This document shows positions 1 through 8,212 of a DNA stretch of 49,222 nt, piece by piece. Position 1 is the stretch's first letter. The number at the start of each line of letters is the position of its first letter. The notes below the pieces were generated by a model. The model worked only from the letters and a program-made list of their open reading frames with translations, did not search any database and was not told the origin of the DNA. The stretch is from NCBI GenBank assembly GCA_012841635.1, contig DUUJ01000023.1, forward strand, positions 1 through 49,222, given 5' to 3'. This stretch comes from Clostridiales bacterium (GTDB lineage Bacteria; Bacillota; Clostridia; Oscillospirales; CAG-272). The position numbers and the translations under genes are program-made.

Positions 1-916
1 TATAGCCGTCTTTGCGGAGTTCTTCAAGCCCGCCGCCGTCTTCTTTATCCTGCTCGCGGCCGCTGCGTTCGGCGATGTTCGAGAATTTGCCGGTCCTGAG
101 CTCTTCGATGATATCGTCAAGGTTCTTCGCCGTCGATTCGACCGGGGTTGTGCAGGGAGCGCAGCCCAATGAGCGGTAGCGTCTGCCGCTGCCCTGATCG
201 AAATAGAGGGAAACGACGGGGATCGACTCGCGGCGGATATATTCCCAGATGTCGAGCTCGGTCCAGTCAAGCAGGGGATGGATACGGACATGAGTTCCGG
301 GGGCGAAGTCGGTTTTATACTGTCCCCAGAATTCCGGAGGCTGATCGCCGACGTCCCAGTCGTTATTTTTATCGCGGGGGCTGAAATAGCGCTCTTTGGA
401 GCGGCTGCCCTCTTCGTCGGCGCGGACGCCGACTATAACGCCGGTATAAGGCTCGGTGTTGCTGTCGACTTCGTAGCGGCCGGTGTCGTGATTCATGCGA
501 TAACGGGGCCAGTCGCCGGCGAGAGTGTGAGCCAGACCTTCTGTCTTGAGTTTGCGGCAGCACTCGATATGATTGAGCTTGCCGTCCGGGAAAGTTTCCT
601 TCGCATCGAGGGCGGCTCTGTTTTCGCCGTATATCATGTCGATGCGCCACTCGCGGGCGAGGCGGTCGCGGTATTCGATCATCTCGGGAATTTTATAATG
701 CGTGTCGACATGAACGAGGGGGAAGGGGACATGACCGTAAAAAGCCTTGCGCGCAAGCCAGAGCATTACTGTCGAGTCTTTGCCGATACTCCAGAGCATA
801 CATAGCTCCTTGAAGTTTGCGTATGCTTCGCGCAGGAGATAAACGCTTTTGTTTTCCAGCTCGACAAGATGCGCTTCATAGGCGGCTTTGTCGTATGTTC
901 TGCGGGATTCCGCCAT
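1..916 (-). CDS. cysD: Sulfate adenylyltransferase small subunit CysD (3' end cut by window edge)
   Basis: I translated the reverse strand directly: an open frame starts at ATG 916 and runs off the left edge after about 305 residues. It carries the PP-loop ATP pyrophosphatase motif SIGKDST at residues 43-49, then the CysD-type HVDTHYK segment and an [16 protein letters not shown] block. CysD is the catalytic subunit of ATP sulfurylase; with the GTPase CysN it makes adenylyl sulfate (APS) in the cytoplasm. E. coli CysD has about 302 residues, so nearly the whole protein is present. A GGAGG Shine-Dalgarno site precedes the start. The gene lies 40 bp downstream of the cysC-cysQ fusion on the same strand, so they are probably one operon. 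CysN is not in the window and would be expected beyond position 1. Confidence 0.93.
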   Translation of the reverse strand, partial: MAESRRTYDKAAYEAHLVELENKSVYLLREAYANFKELCMLWSIGKDSTVMLWLARKAFYGHVPFPLVHVDTHYKIPEMIEYRDRLAREWRIDMIYGENRAALDAKETFPDGKLNHIECCRKLKTEGLAHTLAGDWPRYRMNHDTGRYEVDSNTEPYTGVIVGVRADEEGSRSKERYFSPRDKNNDWDVGDQPPEFWGQYKTDFAPGTHVRIHPLLDWTELDIWEYIRRESIPVVSLYFDQGSGRRYRSLGCAPCTTPVESTAKNLDDIIEELRTGKFSNIAERSGREQDKEDGGGLEELRKDGY

Positions 917-956
917 TTATGAATCCTCCGTGGTTTGTTTTATCGTTTCCTTCCGA

Positions 957-2357
957 TCACTCAAGGATGTTTTCCTCGCGGTTCAGGATGTAAAATCCGT
1001 CGCGGTTGAGAGTGTCGGGGCGGTTATATGTCATCTTCTGACCGTGCATCTGACGGAAAACTCCGCCGGCTGCTTCGATAATGCACTGCATTGCGGCGGT
1101 GTCCCATTCATGGGTAAGCCCGAAGCGGTAGTAGATATCGGCGCGTCCGTCGGCTATGCGGCAGCCTTTTAAGGAACTGCCCGAGCTTATGGTTTTTGAG
1201 ATACGGTTTGCGTTCTTTTCAAGAAGCGCGTCAAGACGGTCGGAACCGAAGCTGCGGCTCTGCATAACCACAAGCTCGTCGGTTCTGTCGGAGACTTTGA
1301 TTTCGCGGGGCGGCTCGGATGTCGAGTCGGTCCCGACAGCCAGCCGGCTTCGCTCGGCGCGGCGAACACCTCGCCAATTGATGCCTTTATACAGCTCTCC
1401 GGTAACCGGAACGTAAATAACGCCTATGACGGGATTTCCGTCGAAAACAAGGGCGATATTAACGGTAAACTCCCCGTTGCGGCTGATAAATTCCTTTGTG
1501 CCGTCAAGCGGGTCGACAACGAAGCACCAGCGGCGGCGGAGGCGGGTTATATCGTCCTCCGACTCTTCGGCGAGCACCGATATCTCCGGCCAAAGACGGT
1601 TAAGAGCGGAGACTATAACGGCGTTGCTGCGCTTGTCGGCGGCGGTTACCGGGGTTCTGTCGTCTTTGGTTTCGATGTTGAAATCGTCGCTGCCGTAGAC
1701 TTCCATTATCGCCTCTCCGGCTTCGACCGAGATTTTGCATAGCTTTTCGGCCGCGTCTTCCGCGTCGAGCTGCAAGTCCAGAATCTTTGCCATGACTTCG
1801 TCCGCGCAGGAATCAACGGATTTTTCGGAGGTATCAAGGACGACTTCCGGCGAAATAGGCGCATCAAACGGCGCGTCGATGCCGGTGAAGTATTTTATCT
1901 CGCCTGCCAGCGCTTTTTTGTAAAGTCCTTTCGGATCGCGATCTTTACAGACTTCGAGAGGCGTCGAGACATGGCATAAAATGAATTCGTTTTCGGATGA
2001 AACAATCTTTCGCGCCAGCTCCTGAAGCTCATGAGTCGGGGTTATCGCCGAAACAAGGACGATAAGTCCGGCTTTCGCCATAAGCGACGCGGTTTCGGCT
2101 GCGCGGCGGATGTTCTCGCGGCGGTCGGCGTCGGAAAAACCTAAGTCCGAGTTGAGACCGTGGCGCAGATTGTCGCCGTCCAATAGATAACTTTTGAAGC
2201 CGTGCGCGTGGAGCTGCTTTTCGCAGGCTTTCGCAACCGTCGTCTTCCCGGAACCGGAAAGACCGCAGAACCAGAAAACGCAGGAATATTGCCCCATTTC
2301 CGCCTGACGCTCGAATGAGGTGACGGCGTCTTTTGTATAAAAAATATTTTCAGACAT
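957..2357 (-). CDS. Bifunctional APS kinase / 3'(2'),5'-bisphosphate nucleotidase fusion (CysC-CysQ)
   Basis: A 466-residue protein with two complete domains. Residues 1 to about 195 are an APS kinase: Walker A GLSGSGKTT (32-40), DGDNLRHGLN (60-69) and the SAITP region after residue 102. Residues about 200-466 are a CysQ-type inositol-monophosphatase-fold phosphatase: acidic metal-binding EE at 264-265, DPLDGTKEF (282-290) and WDTAA (418-422). The first domain phosphorylates APS to PAPS. The second would hydrolyse PAP (the by-product of sulfotransferases or PAPS reductase) to AMP. All key motifs look intact, so both activities are plausible. The gene sits 14 bp after a PHP gene and 40 bp before cysD. 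CysC is more often fused to CysN; I do not know this CysC-CysQ order as a common architecture. It could serve sulfation chemistry rather than assimilation, which is inference. Confidence 0.9.
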   Translation of the reverse strand: MSENIFYTKDAVTSFERQAEMGQYSCVFWFCGLSGSGKTTVAKACEKQLHAHGFKSYLLDGDNLRHGLNSDLGFSDADRRENIRRAAETASLMAKAGLIVLVSAITPTHELQELARKIVSSENEFILCHVSTPLEVCKDRDPKGLYKKALAGEIKYFTGIDAPFDAPISPEVVLDTSEKSVDSCADEVMAKILDLQLDAEDAAEKLCKISVEAGEAIMEVYGSDDFNIETKDDRTPVTAADKRSNAVIVSALNRLWPEISVLAEESEDDITRLRRRWCFVVDPLDGTKEFISRNGEFTVNIALVFDGNPVIGVIYVPVTGELYKGINWRGVRRAERSRLAVGTDSTSEPPREIKVSDRTDELVVMQSRSFGSDRLDALLEKNANRISKTISSGSSLKGCRIADGRADIYYRFGLTHEWDTAAMQCIIEAAGGVFRQMHGQKMTYNRPDTLNRDGFYILNREENILE

Positions 2358-2371
2358 ATTTATCTCCGGAA

Positions 2372-3265
2372 TCAGATATCCGAAAGGCTTATCGGAGACG
2401 ACCAGGCTTTTCTGCCTTCAAAATCGGTAATCTCGAATCGGACGTAACTTTCGCCTGAGACGAAAAAGTATTCTGCTTCGTTTATCGAGGGCGTGTCCCC
2501 TTTTTCTTTGCCGAATACTCGGTCGGAGCCGAGCGCGTCGGAAAAGAAGACGACTTCACGCGCGTCGGTGCATCTGACCTTTATGCTTTTTTTATCGTGG
2601 GATATTTCATATGAAAAACGCGGTCCCTGGCTTGCGTAAAAATCTCCGCGCTTCAAAGCGGATAAAATATGCTGCTTGTCGAGGACATCGGTTTTCAGCC
2701 AGATATAGCTGACTCCCTGCTCTCCTTCGTATAAATGCGCGTCGTCGACGGCGACAAGCGGGATAAGCCGTCCCTGAGCTGAGACCAGATCGGATATCAT
2801 CGACGAATCGGGGCGGACGCCGTACGGCTTTGCGCTGAGGGTGGTATATACCTCCATCGCGCAGATGTTTTCAAGATTGATAATCATCGCCGGTGAGTTG
2901 AGCGACCACGCGGGATGAGCGAGTATCGCGGCGCCGCCGCAGCGGATGATCTCGTCGATCGCGTCCTGGGGATTACTCCGGCAATTTGATACATCGATTT
3001 CTTTATCCATCCCGACGCCGACGATATGGAAGTGACCTTCCCGCACACCGGTCGAAGTATGAATCTCAATTCCGGAAATTGTCAAAAGCCGATCCGACTC
3101 GTTATCCGAAGACTGGTATAAATGGTCGGCAAGAACAAGAAAATCAAAACCCTTGTCGGCGTAAACATCCGCGGCTTCAGCCGGAGTGAAATTGCCGTCG
3201 CTGCGCGTTGTGTGGTTGTGAAGACTTCCTTTGTACCAGCTGCAGCCTTTTTCGTCGGTATACAT
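2372..3265 (-). CDS. PHP-domain metallo-phosphoesterase, copy 2 of a tandem pair
   Basis: A 297-residue protein of the PHP (polymerase and histidinol phosphatase) superfamily. The metal-binding signature is visible: HNHTTRSDG near residue 16, ADH near 46-48, GIE near 65, LAHPAW near 116 and DDAH near 175. PHP enzymes hydrolyse phosphate esters with a di- or trinuclear metal centre; the superfamily includes the RnAm/YciV-type 3',5'-nucleoside bisphosphate phosphatases. About two thirds of the residues match the neighbouring copy at 3307-4203, including the last line of the protein and the ribosome-binding region, so this is a tandem duplicate. There is no signal peptide, so it should be cytoplasmic. 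It is followed after 14 bp by the cysC-cysQ fusion. Co-transcription suggests, but does not show, that the substrate is PAP or a related nucleotide. Confidence 0.82.
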   Translation of the reverse strand: MYTDEKGCSWYKGSLHNHTTRSDGNFTPAEAADVYADKGFDFLVLADHLYQSSDNESDRLLTISGIEIHTSTGVREGHFHIVGVGMDKEIDVSNCRSNPQDAIDEIIRCGGAAILAHPAWSLNSPAMIINLENICAMEVYTTLSAKPYGVRPDSSMISDLVSAQGRLIPLVAVDDAHLYEGEQGVSYIWLKTDVLDKQHILSALKRGDFYASQGPRFSYEISHDKKSIKVRCTDAREVVFFSDALGSDRVFGKEKGDTPSINEAEYFFVSGESYVRFEITDFEGRKAWSSPISLSDI

Positions 3266-3306
3266 TATATATTCCTCAAATATCCGAATAAATCAAGGCA
3301 AATCGA

Positions 3307-4203
3307 TCAAAGGCTCGAAAGGCTTATCGGAGACGACCAGGCTTTTCTGCCTTCGAAATCGGTGATCTCAAAGCGGATGAAGCTTTCGGTTGATTTGAAA
3401 AAGTATTCGACTTCTTTGAGCGGCAAAGCGTCTCCTTTTGCTTCGCAGAATACCCGGTCGCCCGACCAGACCGCGTCGGAGAAGAAAGCAACTTCGCGGG
3501 CGTCGGTGCACCGGACTTTTATGCTCTTTTTGACGGGAGATATCTCATACGAAAAACGCGGTCCCTGACTTGCGTAAAAATCTCCGCGCTCAAGAGCGGC
3601 AACGATATGCCGTCTGTCGAGGACATCGGTTTTAAGATAAATAAAGCTGACACACTGATCCCCGTCGTAAAAATGCGCGTCATCGGTCGAAACTGTCGGA
3701 ATCAGCCGCCCGCGGGAGGAGAGCATGTCGGATATCAGCGACGAATCGGGGCGGACGTTATGCGGCTTGTCGGAAACGGTGTTGTATATCTCCATCGCGC
3801 AGATGTTTTCAAGCGGCAGAATCATCTCGGGAGTGTTGAGAGACCATGCGGGATGCGCGAGGATTGCGGCGCCTCCGCAGCTGCGGATCTCGTTTATCAT
3901 CTCCTGCGCTCCGATTCCGCGTTTTGACGTGTTGACTTCTTTGTCCATCCCGACGCCGACTATATGGAAGATACCGTCAAGCACATTCGGCGAATAATCA
4001 AGCTCAATTCCGGGAACAGTCAGAAGTTTTTTCGACTCGTTGTCGGGGGACTGGCGCCAATGGTCGGTCAGAACCAGAAAGTCATAGCCTTTGCAGGCGT
4101 AAACATCGATTACCGCACCCGGGTCAAACCTGCCGTCGCTGCGTGTGGTATGGGTGTGAATGTTGCCTTTGTACCAGACGAAGCCTTTTTCATCGGTATA
4201 CAT
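3307..4203 (-). CDS. PHP-domain metallo-phosphoesterase, copy 1 of a tandem pair
   Basis: A 298-residue PHP-superfamily protein with HTHTTRSDG (H16, H18), TDH (47-48), E66, the LAHPAW histidine (H117) and the DDAH pair (D175, H177), which together form the expected metal site. It is the first gene of the minus-strand operon: a TTGAAA/TATAAT promoter lies just upstream, and GAGG precedes the ATG with a seven-base gap. It is closely similar over its full length to the gene at 2372-3265. Family members act on phosphoesters of nucleotides, histidinol phosphate or DNA ends, so the exact substrate cannot be read from sequence. Its place ahead of PAPS-making genes makes nucleotide 3'-phosphate clearance the most economical guess. 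A CehA/McbA-like hydrolase role is the alternative. Confidence 0.82.
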   Translation of the reverse strand: MYTDEKGFVWYKGNIHTHTTRSDGRFDPGAVIDVYACKGYDFLVLTDHWRQSPDNESKKLLTVPGIELDYSPNVLDGIFHIVGVGMDKEVNTSKRGIGAQEMINEIRSCGGAAILAHPAWSLNTPEMILPLENICAMEIYNTVSDKPHNVRPDSSLISDMLSSRGRLIPTVSTDDAHFYDGDQCVSFIYLKTDVLDRRHIVAALERGDFYASQGPRFSYEISPVKKSIKVRCTDAREVAFFSDAVWSGDRVFCEAKGDALPLKEVEYFFKSTESFIRFEITDFEGRKAWSSPISLSSL

Positions 4204-4239
4204 TATATATTCCTCAAATATTCGAATAATTCAAGGTAC

Positions 4240-4269
4240 ATTATAACATATTTCCGATAGTATTTTCAA
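4240..4269 (-). promoter_or_regulatory. Sigma-A type promoter for the PHP-cysCQ-cysD operon
   Basis: On the minus strand TTGAAA (4264-4269) and TATAAT (4240-4245) are separated by 18 bp, and the first gene starts 37 bp downstream of the -10 box. No other good promoter is visible within the operon. Confidence 0.7.
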
Positions 4270-4344
4270 CGGCATAATGTAAAAATTAACAGGTCTTATA
4301 TTCGGATAATATGTGAAATATTATGCAATCCGAAGATAACAGCT

Positions 4345-4370
4345 CCGCAGGCACCGGAAGATGCCTGCGG
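4345..4370. terminator. Strong hairpin between the solute-binding lipoprotein and the PHP operon
   Basis: A perfect 9-bp stem CCGCAGGCA/TGCCTGCGG (4345-4353 with 4362-4370) and an 8-base loop lie 42 bp after the lipoprotein stop codon. There is no clear U-tract on the minus strand, so it is a weak intrinsic terminator candidate or an mRNA 3'-end stabiliser. Together with the promoter at 4240-4269 this accounts for most of the 4204-4412 gap. Confidence 0.4.
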
Positions 4371-4412
4371 AACCGATAAGTTTTGTAAATATATGCGTTA
4401 ATTCGCCGCTCC

Positions 4413-5879
4413 TCAGCCGAACTTATAATACTGCTGTATCGGGGCGAACTGCTTCTGGGTCTTGCTTTCCATTTTTGCCATAACCGAAGCGATGTTGTCT
4501 TTGTCACTTATTATCAGACTGCAGAGACTGCCGTAAATATCGCTTCCCCATTGACCCAGATCATAGAATTTCGTTGTGAAGATAAGCTCGAGCATCTCGG
4601 CGGATTCCTCGTCGCGGGTGCCCTTGGTAAGAACGTTTTTATCAATTACCGCCGGAAGAATAGTGTCCTGAGAGTAAAAGCCCATGACGTTCATGATAAG
4701 TCCGGTATCTTCGAGGGCTGTATTTGTCACCGGAATTGCATAACAGGAGCCGGACGCCGTACTGTAAAGGTCGAAATATTCGGTCTGGGCTTCGTCGTAT
4801 TTCGGGGACGGGATGATACCGAAGTCATCTTCCATCTCCTGCCGCAGCCCGAAGACGGAGTTTACCTGATCGGATCCTACAAGAATCTGTCCGTCGCGGA
4901 ACATCTTGTTTGTTTTGTGGTTGTCGATCTCGCGGTCGGCGATAACGGTCGTGGTAATGCTTTTTGCGGTCAGATTGTTTCTCATCCGCAGAAACACATC
5001 CATCATCTTTTCGCTTTGATTCAATGTTACGCTGCCGTCGGAAGCAATCTTGAGAACCCCTTCGCCGGAACCGGCAAGCAGCCGGTTAAATACGCCGGCG
5101 TTTTCGGTGAAGCCGTATGTGTCGTTTGTGGTGTATTTGCCGTCGCCGTCGACGTCCGAGCCGTAAGAAGTCGCCAGCTCAAACAGTCTGTCGAGGACCC
5201 ATACGCCGTCGCGCACCATCTGATATGGGTATTCGACGCCGATATTATCGCAGATGACTTTATTGAAGAGCAGTATGGATATCGAAAGGTCGTCGAGATA
5301 GTTTATCGCTCCGCTGACAAAATACAGCGATTTGCTGCCGAGACTGTACATCTCTAATTTTTCGCCTTCCCACCATTCGTTGTCAAGCCCCAGGCTGTCG
5401 ATGCCGTTGAGCTCATAGAGGTAGCCGTTTACCGAGCAGAGATACATGAACCACATGGAGCAGCAAAAAGCGTCATAGGGACAGTCGCCGGCGTTCATCA
5501 TCTTCTGTATCGTCGATAATATGTCGACCCAATCGCAGATGTTGGTGCCCTTTATCTTTACGTTCAGAGCTTCTTCCGCCAGGCGGTTCCGCTCGTAGAC
5601 GGCTTCGTTTATCGAATCCCCGGCGGTTTCTTCGAGGGTGAAGGCGACTTCGTTGAATCCGTATTGAATCGACCAGCCGATGTTGAACTCACGGCCGCCT
5701 AAGTCTTTGCCGGCGATAATCTCTCTTATGATTTTCTGTTCGTCCTCGGTTTCCGTCGCGTCGGCAGCCGTTTCCGCCGTCGTTCCGTCCTGCGGGGCAT
5801 CTCCCCATCCCTTCGCAGCGCCGCAGCCTGTAAGCAGCAAAGCCAAAATCAGGAGTATTGCCGTAAGCTTGTTTTTCAT
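4413..5879 (-). CDS. Extracellular solute-binding lipoprotein (ABC-type, probably sugar), orphan
   Basis: A 488-residue exported lipoprotein. The N-terminus has a basic start, a hydrophobic core and the lipobox LLTGC with the lipidated cysteine at residue 19, followed by an Ala/Glu/Thr/Asp-rich linker. The mature part resembles family-1 extracellular solute-binding proteins, with the DVDGDGKYTTNDTYG segment (Ca-binding-like and typical of large Clostridial sugar-binding lipoproteins) in the middle. It would be anchored outside the cytoplasmic membrane and deliver a ligand to an ABC permease. No permease or ATPase gene is adjacent: the next genes encode arabinose catabolism on one side and PHP enzymes on the other. 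It has its own promoter (5921-5949) and a strong AGGGAGG ribosome-binding site. The ligand is unknown; a shared multi-sugar importer encoded elsewhere is possible. Confidence 0.8.
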   Translation of the reverse strand: MKNKLTAILLILALLLTGCGAAKGWGDAPQDGTTAETAADATETEDEQKIIREIIAGKDLGGREFNIGWSIQYGFNEVAFTLEETAGDSINEAVYERNRLAEEALNVKIKGTNICDWVDILSTIQKMMNAGDCPYDAFCCSMWFMYLCSVNGYLYELNGIDSLGLDNEWWEGEKLEMYSLGSKSLYFVSGAINYLDDLSISILLFNKVICDNIGVEYPYQMVRDGVWVLDRLFELATSYGSDVDGDGKYTTNDTYGFTENAGVFNRLLAGSGEGVLKIASDGSVTLNQSEKMMDVFLRMRNNLTAKSITTTVIADREIDNHKTNKMFRDGQILVGSDQVNSVFGLRQEMEDDFGIIPSPKYDEAQTEYFDLYSTASGSCYAIPVTNTALEDTGLIMNVMGFYSQDTILPAVIDKNVLTKGTRDEESAEMLELIFTTKFYDLGQWGSDIYGSLCSLIISDKDNIASVMAKMESKTQKQFAPIQQYYKFG

Positions 5880-5920
5880 CCGTATACCTCCCTAAATTTT
5901 TATACTGTTTGACTGAAATC

Positions 5921-5949
5921 ATTATACTACGGAGTTAATAAAAAGGCAA
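5921..5949 (-). promoter_or_regulatory. Promoter of the solute-binding lipoprotein gene
   Basis: On the minus strand TTGCCT (5944-5949) is followed after 17 bp by a perfect TATAAT (5921-5926). The gene starts 41 bp further on behind an AGGGAGG site. Confidence 0.6.
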
Positions 5950-5995
5950 CAAGGTTTAAACAATTCACATTTATTTAACAACTGTGCTTACACCG

Positions 5996-6026
5996 AAAAA
6001 ACCGGACACGAAAATCGCGTCCGGTT
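5996..6026 (-). terminator. Intrinsic terminator after araD
   Basis: On the minus strand an AACCGGAC...GTCCGGTT stem (6019-6026 with 6000-6007) is followed at once by a run of six U. It lies only a few bases after the araD stop and closes the sbcDC-araBAD unit. Confidence 0.85.
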
Positions 6027-6030
6027 AGGT

Positions 6031-6729
6031 TTATTTCTGGCCGTAATAGGCGTTTTTGCCGTGCTTGCGAAGATAATGGCGGTCAAGCAGCGATTGTTTT
6101 ATCCCGGGTATCTCAGGATTCAGCGCTACCGCTGCGGCAGCCATCGCCGCCGCTTCTTCAAGGGTGACGGCGGCATGGACGGCTTCGGCGGCGTTTTTAC
6201 CCCAGGTGAAGGGTCCGTGGCTCATGACAAGCACCGCCGGAACCGCGAATGGTTCAATCTTTCTTGTATTAAAGGTTTCGGCAATCAAAAGACCGGTGTT
6301 TTTTTCATATTCGCCGACAATTTCGCTGTCTTTCAGCTGTCGGGTGCAGGGAACCGAGCCGTAAAACAGGTCGGCGTGGGTAGTTCCGAGGCATGGCAGG
6401 TCTCTGCCCGCCTGAGCCCATGCCGTTGCGTGGCGGGAGTGAGTGTGAACGACACCGCCGATAGAAGGAAAAGCCTTATACAGCTCGGCGTGAGTCGGCG
6501 TGTCGGAAGAAGGGCGGAGGGAGCCGTCAACCGTTTCTCCATCCAGATTTACAATTACTATATCCTCCGGCTTAAGGCTGTCATAAGAGACGCCGGAAGG
6601 TTTTATCGCAAAGACTTTTTTCTCCCGGTCGAGCTGCGAGGCGTTGCCCCAGGAAAGGACGATAAGCCCTTCCTCTTTGAGCGCCATATTCGCCGCCCAG
6701 CATTCCCGCCGAAGCGTTTCAAAAGTCAT
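6031..6729 (-). CDS. araD: L-ribulose-5-phosphate 4-epimerase
   Basis: A 232-residue class II aldolase/epimerase-fold protein, close to the 231 residues of E. coli AraD. It has the expected GNAS motif near residue 28, KPSGV near 43, SSDTPTH near 77, the metal-binding HTHSRHAT histidines near 95-97 and a second histidine in MSHGPF near 170. It converts L-ribulose 5-phosphate to D-xylulose 5-phosphate, the last committed step of bacterial L-arabinose catabolism before the pentose phosphate pathway. It starts one base after the araA stop, so translation is probably coupled. It is the last gene of the operon, with a terminator directly behind it. Confidence 0.95.
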   Translation of the reverse strand: MTFETLRRECWAANMALKEEGLIVLSWGNASQLDREKKVFAIKPSGVSYDSLKPEDIVIVNLDGETVDGSLRPSSDTPTHAELYKAFPSIGGVVHTHSRHATAWAQAGRDLPCLGTTHADLFYGSVPCTRQLKDSEIVGEYEKNTGLLIAETFNTRKIEPFAVPAVLVMSHGPFTWGKNAAEAVHAAVTLEEAAAMAAAAVALNPEIPGIKQSLLDRHYLRKHGKNAYYGQK

Positions 6730-6730
6730 C

Positions 6731-8200
6731 TCAGATACCTAATCTGGACGCGACTTCGTTTATGAGCAGCGTCTGCTTCAGCGCTTCCATCGTGACTCCG
6801 TCGCCGATCCTGACGCACTCGATTCCGACCATTTCGGCGAACCGCGCCATATCCGCGTACGTAAGCTGCTGACTTAAAACGAAATGATGCGCGCCGCCGC
6901 TGTATATATACATTTCGGACGCCGAGAGCATATCCGGTTTCGGACGCCACATCGTAGCGGCAACCGGCAGATTCGGCATATGATGTATCGGCGGGATAGT
7001 GCTTATCTCCTGCACTATCATGCGCAGCCGTCCGCCCATGTCGACCAAGGTAACGTTTATCGCTTCGCTCTCGCCCGATTCGAAAACCAGGCGCGCCGGG
7101 GGTTCCTTGCCGCCGATTCCGAGCGGATGAACCTCGATTTTCGGCTTATCCGCGGCGATTGAGGGACAGACTTCCAGCATATGCGCGCCTAATACCGTCT
7201 CGTCGCCTTTTTTGAGGTTATAGGTATAGTCTTCCATGAAGGTAGTTCCGCCGGGAGTTTTCTTCGCCTCCGCCATCACCTTCATCACCCGCGTAAGGCA
7301 GGATGTCTTCCAGTCGCCCTCCGCGCCGAAACCATAGCCCTCCGCCATAAGCAGCTGAGACGCCATTCCGGGGAGAGATTTCATGCCGTGAAGATCCTGG
7401 AAACCGGTGACAAATGCGGATATCTTGTTCTCTTTCATGAATCCGCGCAGCGCAATGGTTATCCTCAGCTGATTTTTCACTTCGGAAATATCGTCGGTGC
7501 AAAGCTCGTATTTCTCGCATACCGCCTCAAATTCCGCGTCGACGGCTTTGTCGGGAACTTCCCGCATCATATCGCAGAGGTCGCCGATTCCCCAGGAATT
7601 GACCTGCCAGCCGAGTTTTATCTGGGCTTCGATCTTGTCGCCCTCTGTTACCGCGACATTGCGCATATTGTCGCCGAACCGGGCGCAGCGGAGTTTTCTG
7701 CCTTCCATTACCCCGGCGGCGGCCGCCATGAAATCGGCGATTTTTTCCTGTGTTTCTGCGTCTTTCCAGTAACCGGCGGCGACGGCATGCGGCTTTCTGA
7801 GCCTGGCCGCCATGAAGCCGTGTTCGCGGTCGCCGTGCGCCGACTGGTTCAGGTTCATGAAATCCATGTCGATTTCATCCCAGGGAATTTCGCGGTTGAA
7901 CTGGGTGTGAAGGTGTAAGTAAGGCTTGTCGAGCAGCCGCAGTCCTTCAATCCACATTTTTGCGGGTGAGAAGGTGTGCATCCAGGTGATGATGCCGCCG
8001 CAGTCGGGATCCGAGTTGGCTTCAAGCATAACTTCGGTGATCGCCGAATCGGATATCGCGGTGTTCTTGAGCTCGAGTTTAAAAGGCAGAGTTTCCGCCT
8101 TGTTCAGTCCGTTTACGATAGCCCGGCTGTTCTTTGCCACAAGGCGAAGGGTTTCCTCGCCGTAAAGGTCCTGCGCTCCGGTTATAAAATAGAATTTCAT
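6731..8200 (-). CDS. araA: L-arabinose isomerase
   Basis: A protein of about 489 residues aligning over its full length with AraA (E. coli, 500). The Mn-site residues are recognisable: Glu in FGAEGDWK, Glu in TFMEDYT, His in GAHMLEVCPS and His in SGGAHHFVLS. It isomerises L-arabinose to L-ribulose in the cytoplasm. I prefer the ATG at 8200 to the ATG at 8206: the AAAGGGG Shine-Dalgarno site sits directly against the 8206 codon but about seven bases before 8200. The resulting MKFYFITGAQDLYG start matches the family. The Shine-Dalgarno overlaps the araB stop codon, so the two genes are translationally linked. Confidence 0.95.
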   Translation of the reverse strand: MKFYFITGAQDLYGEETLRLVAKNSRAIVNGLNKAETLPFKLELKNTAISDSAITEVMLEANSDPDCGGIITWMHTFSPAKMWIEGLRLLDKPYLHLHTQFNREIPWDEIDMDFMNLNQSAHGDREHGFMAARLRKPHAVAAGYWKDAETQEKIADFMAAAAGVMEGRKLRCARFGDNMRNVAVTEGDKIEAQIKLGWQVNSWGIGDLCDMMREVPDKAVDAEFEAVCEKYELCTDDISEVKNQLRITIALRGFMKENKISAFVTGFQDLHGMKSLPGMASQLLMAEGYGFGAEGDWKTSCLTRVMKVMAEAKKTPGGTTFMEDYTYNLKKGDETVLGAHMLEVCPSIAADKPKIEVHPLGIGGKEPPARLVFESGESEAINVTLVDMGGRLRMIVQEISTIPPIHHMPNLPVAATMWRPKPDMLSASEMYIYSGGAHHFVLSQQLTYADMARFAEMVGIECVRIGDGVTMEALKQTLLINEVASRLGI

Positions 8201-8212
8201 GGTCATTCCCCT

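Larger units (their letters stand above)
2372..4203 (-). repeat. Tandem gene duplication of about 0.93 kb (two PHP genes)
   Basis: The two PHP genes match at the nucleotide level at both ends. Bases before each start (3265-3290 and 4203-4228) share CATTATATATTCCTCAAATAT and continue with few differences. The 3' ends (2380-2430 and 3315-3365) share a long near-identical block starting CGAAAGGCTTATCGGAGACG. The repeat therefore includes the ribosome-binding region, and the unit is one gene plus its short leader. Identity is lower in the middle of the coding sequences. Confidence 0.85.

Noticed and set aside
4551-5357. 268-residue plus-strand frame opposite the solute-binding lipoprotein
   Set aside because: Antisense shadow; the minus-strand protein has a lipobox, promoter and ribosome-binding site.
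6061-6765. 234-residue plus-strand frame opposite araD
   Set aside because: Antisense shadow of a clearly identified araD gene.
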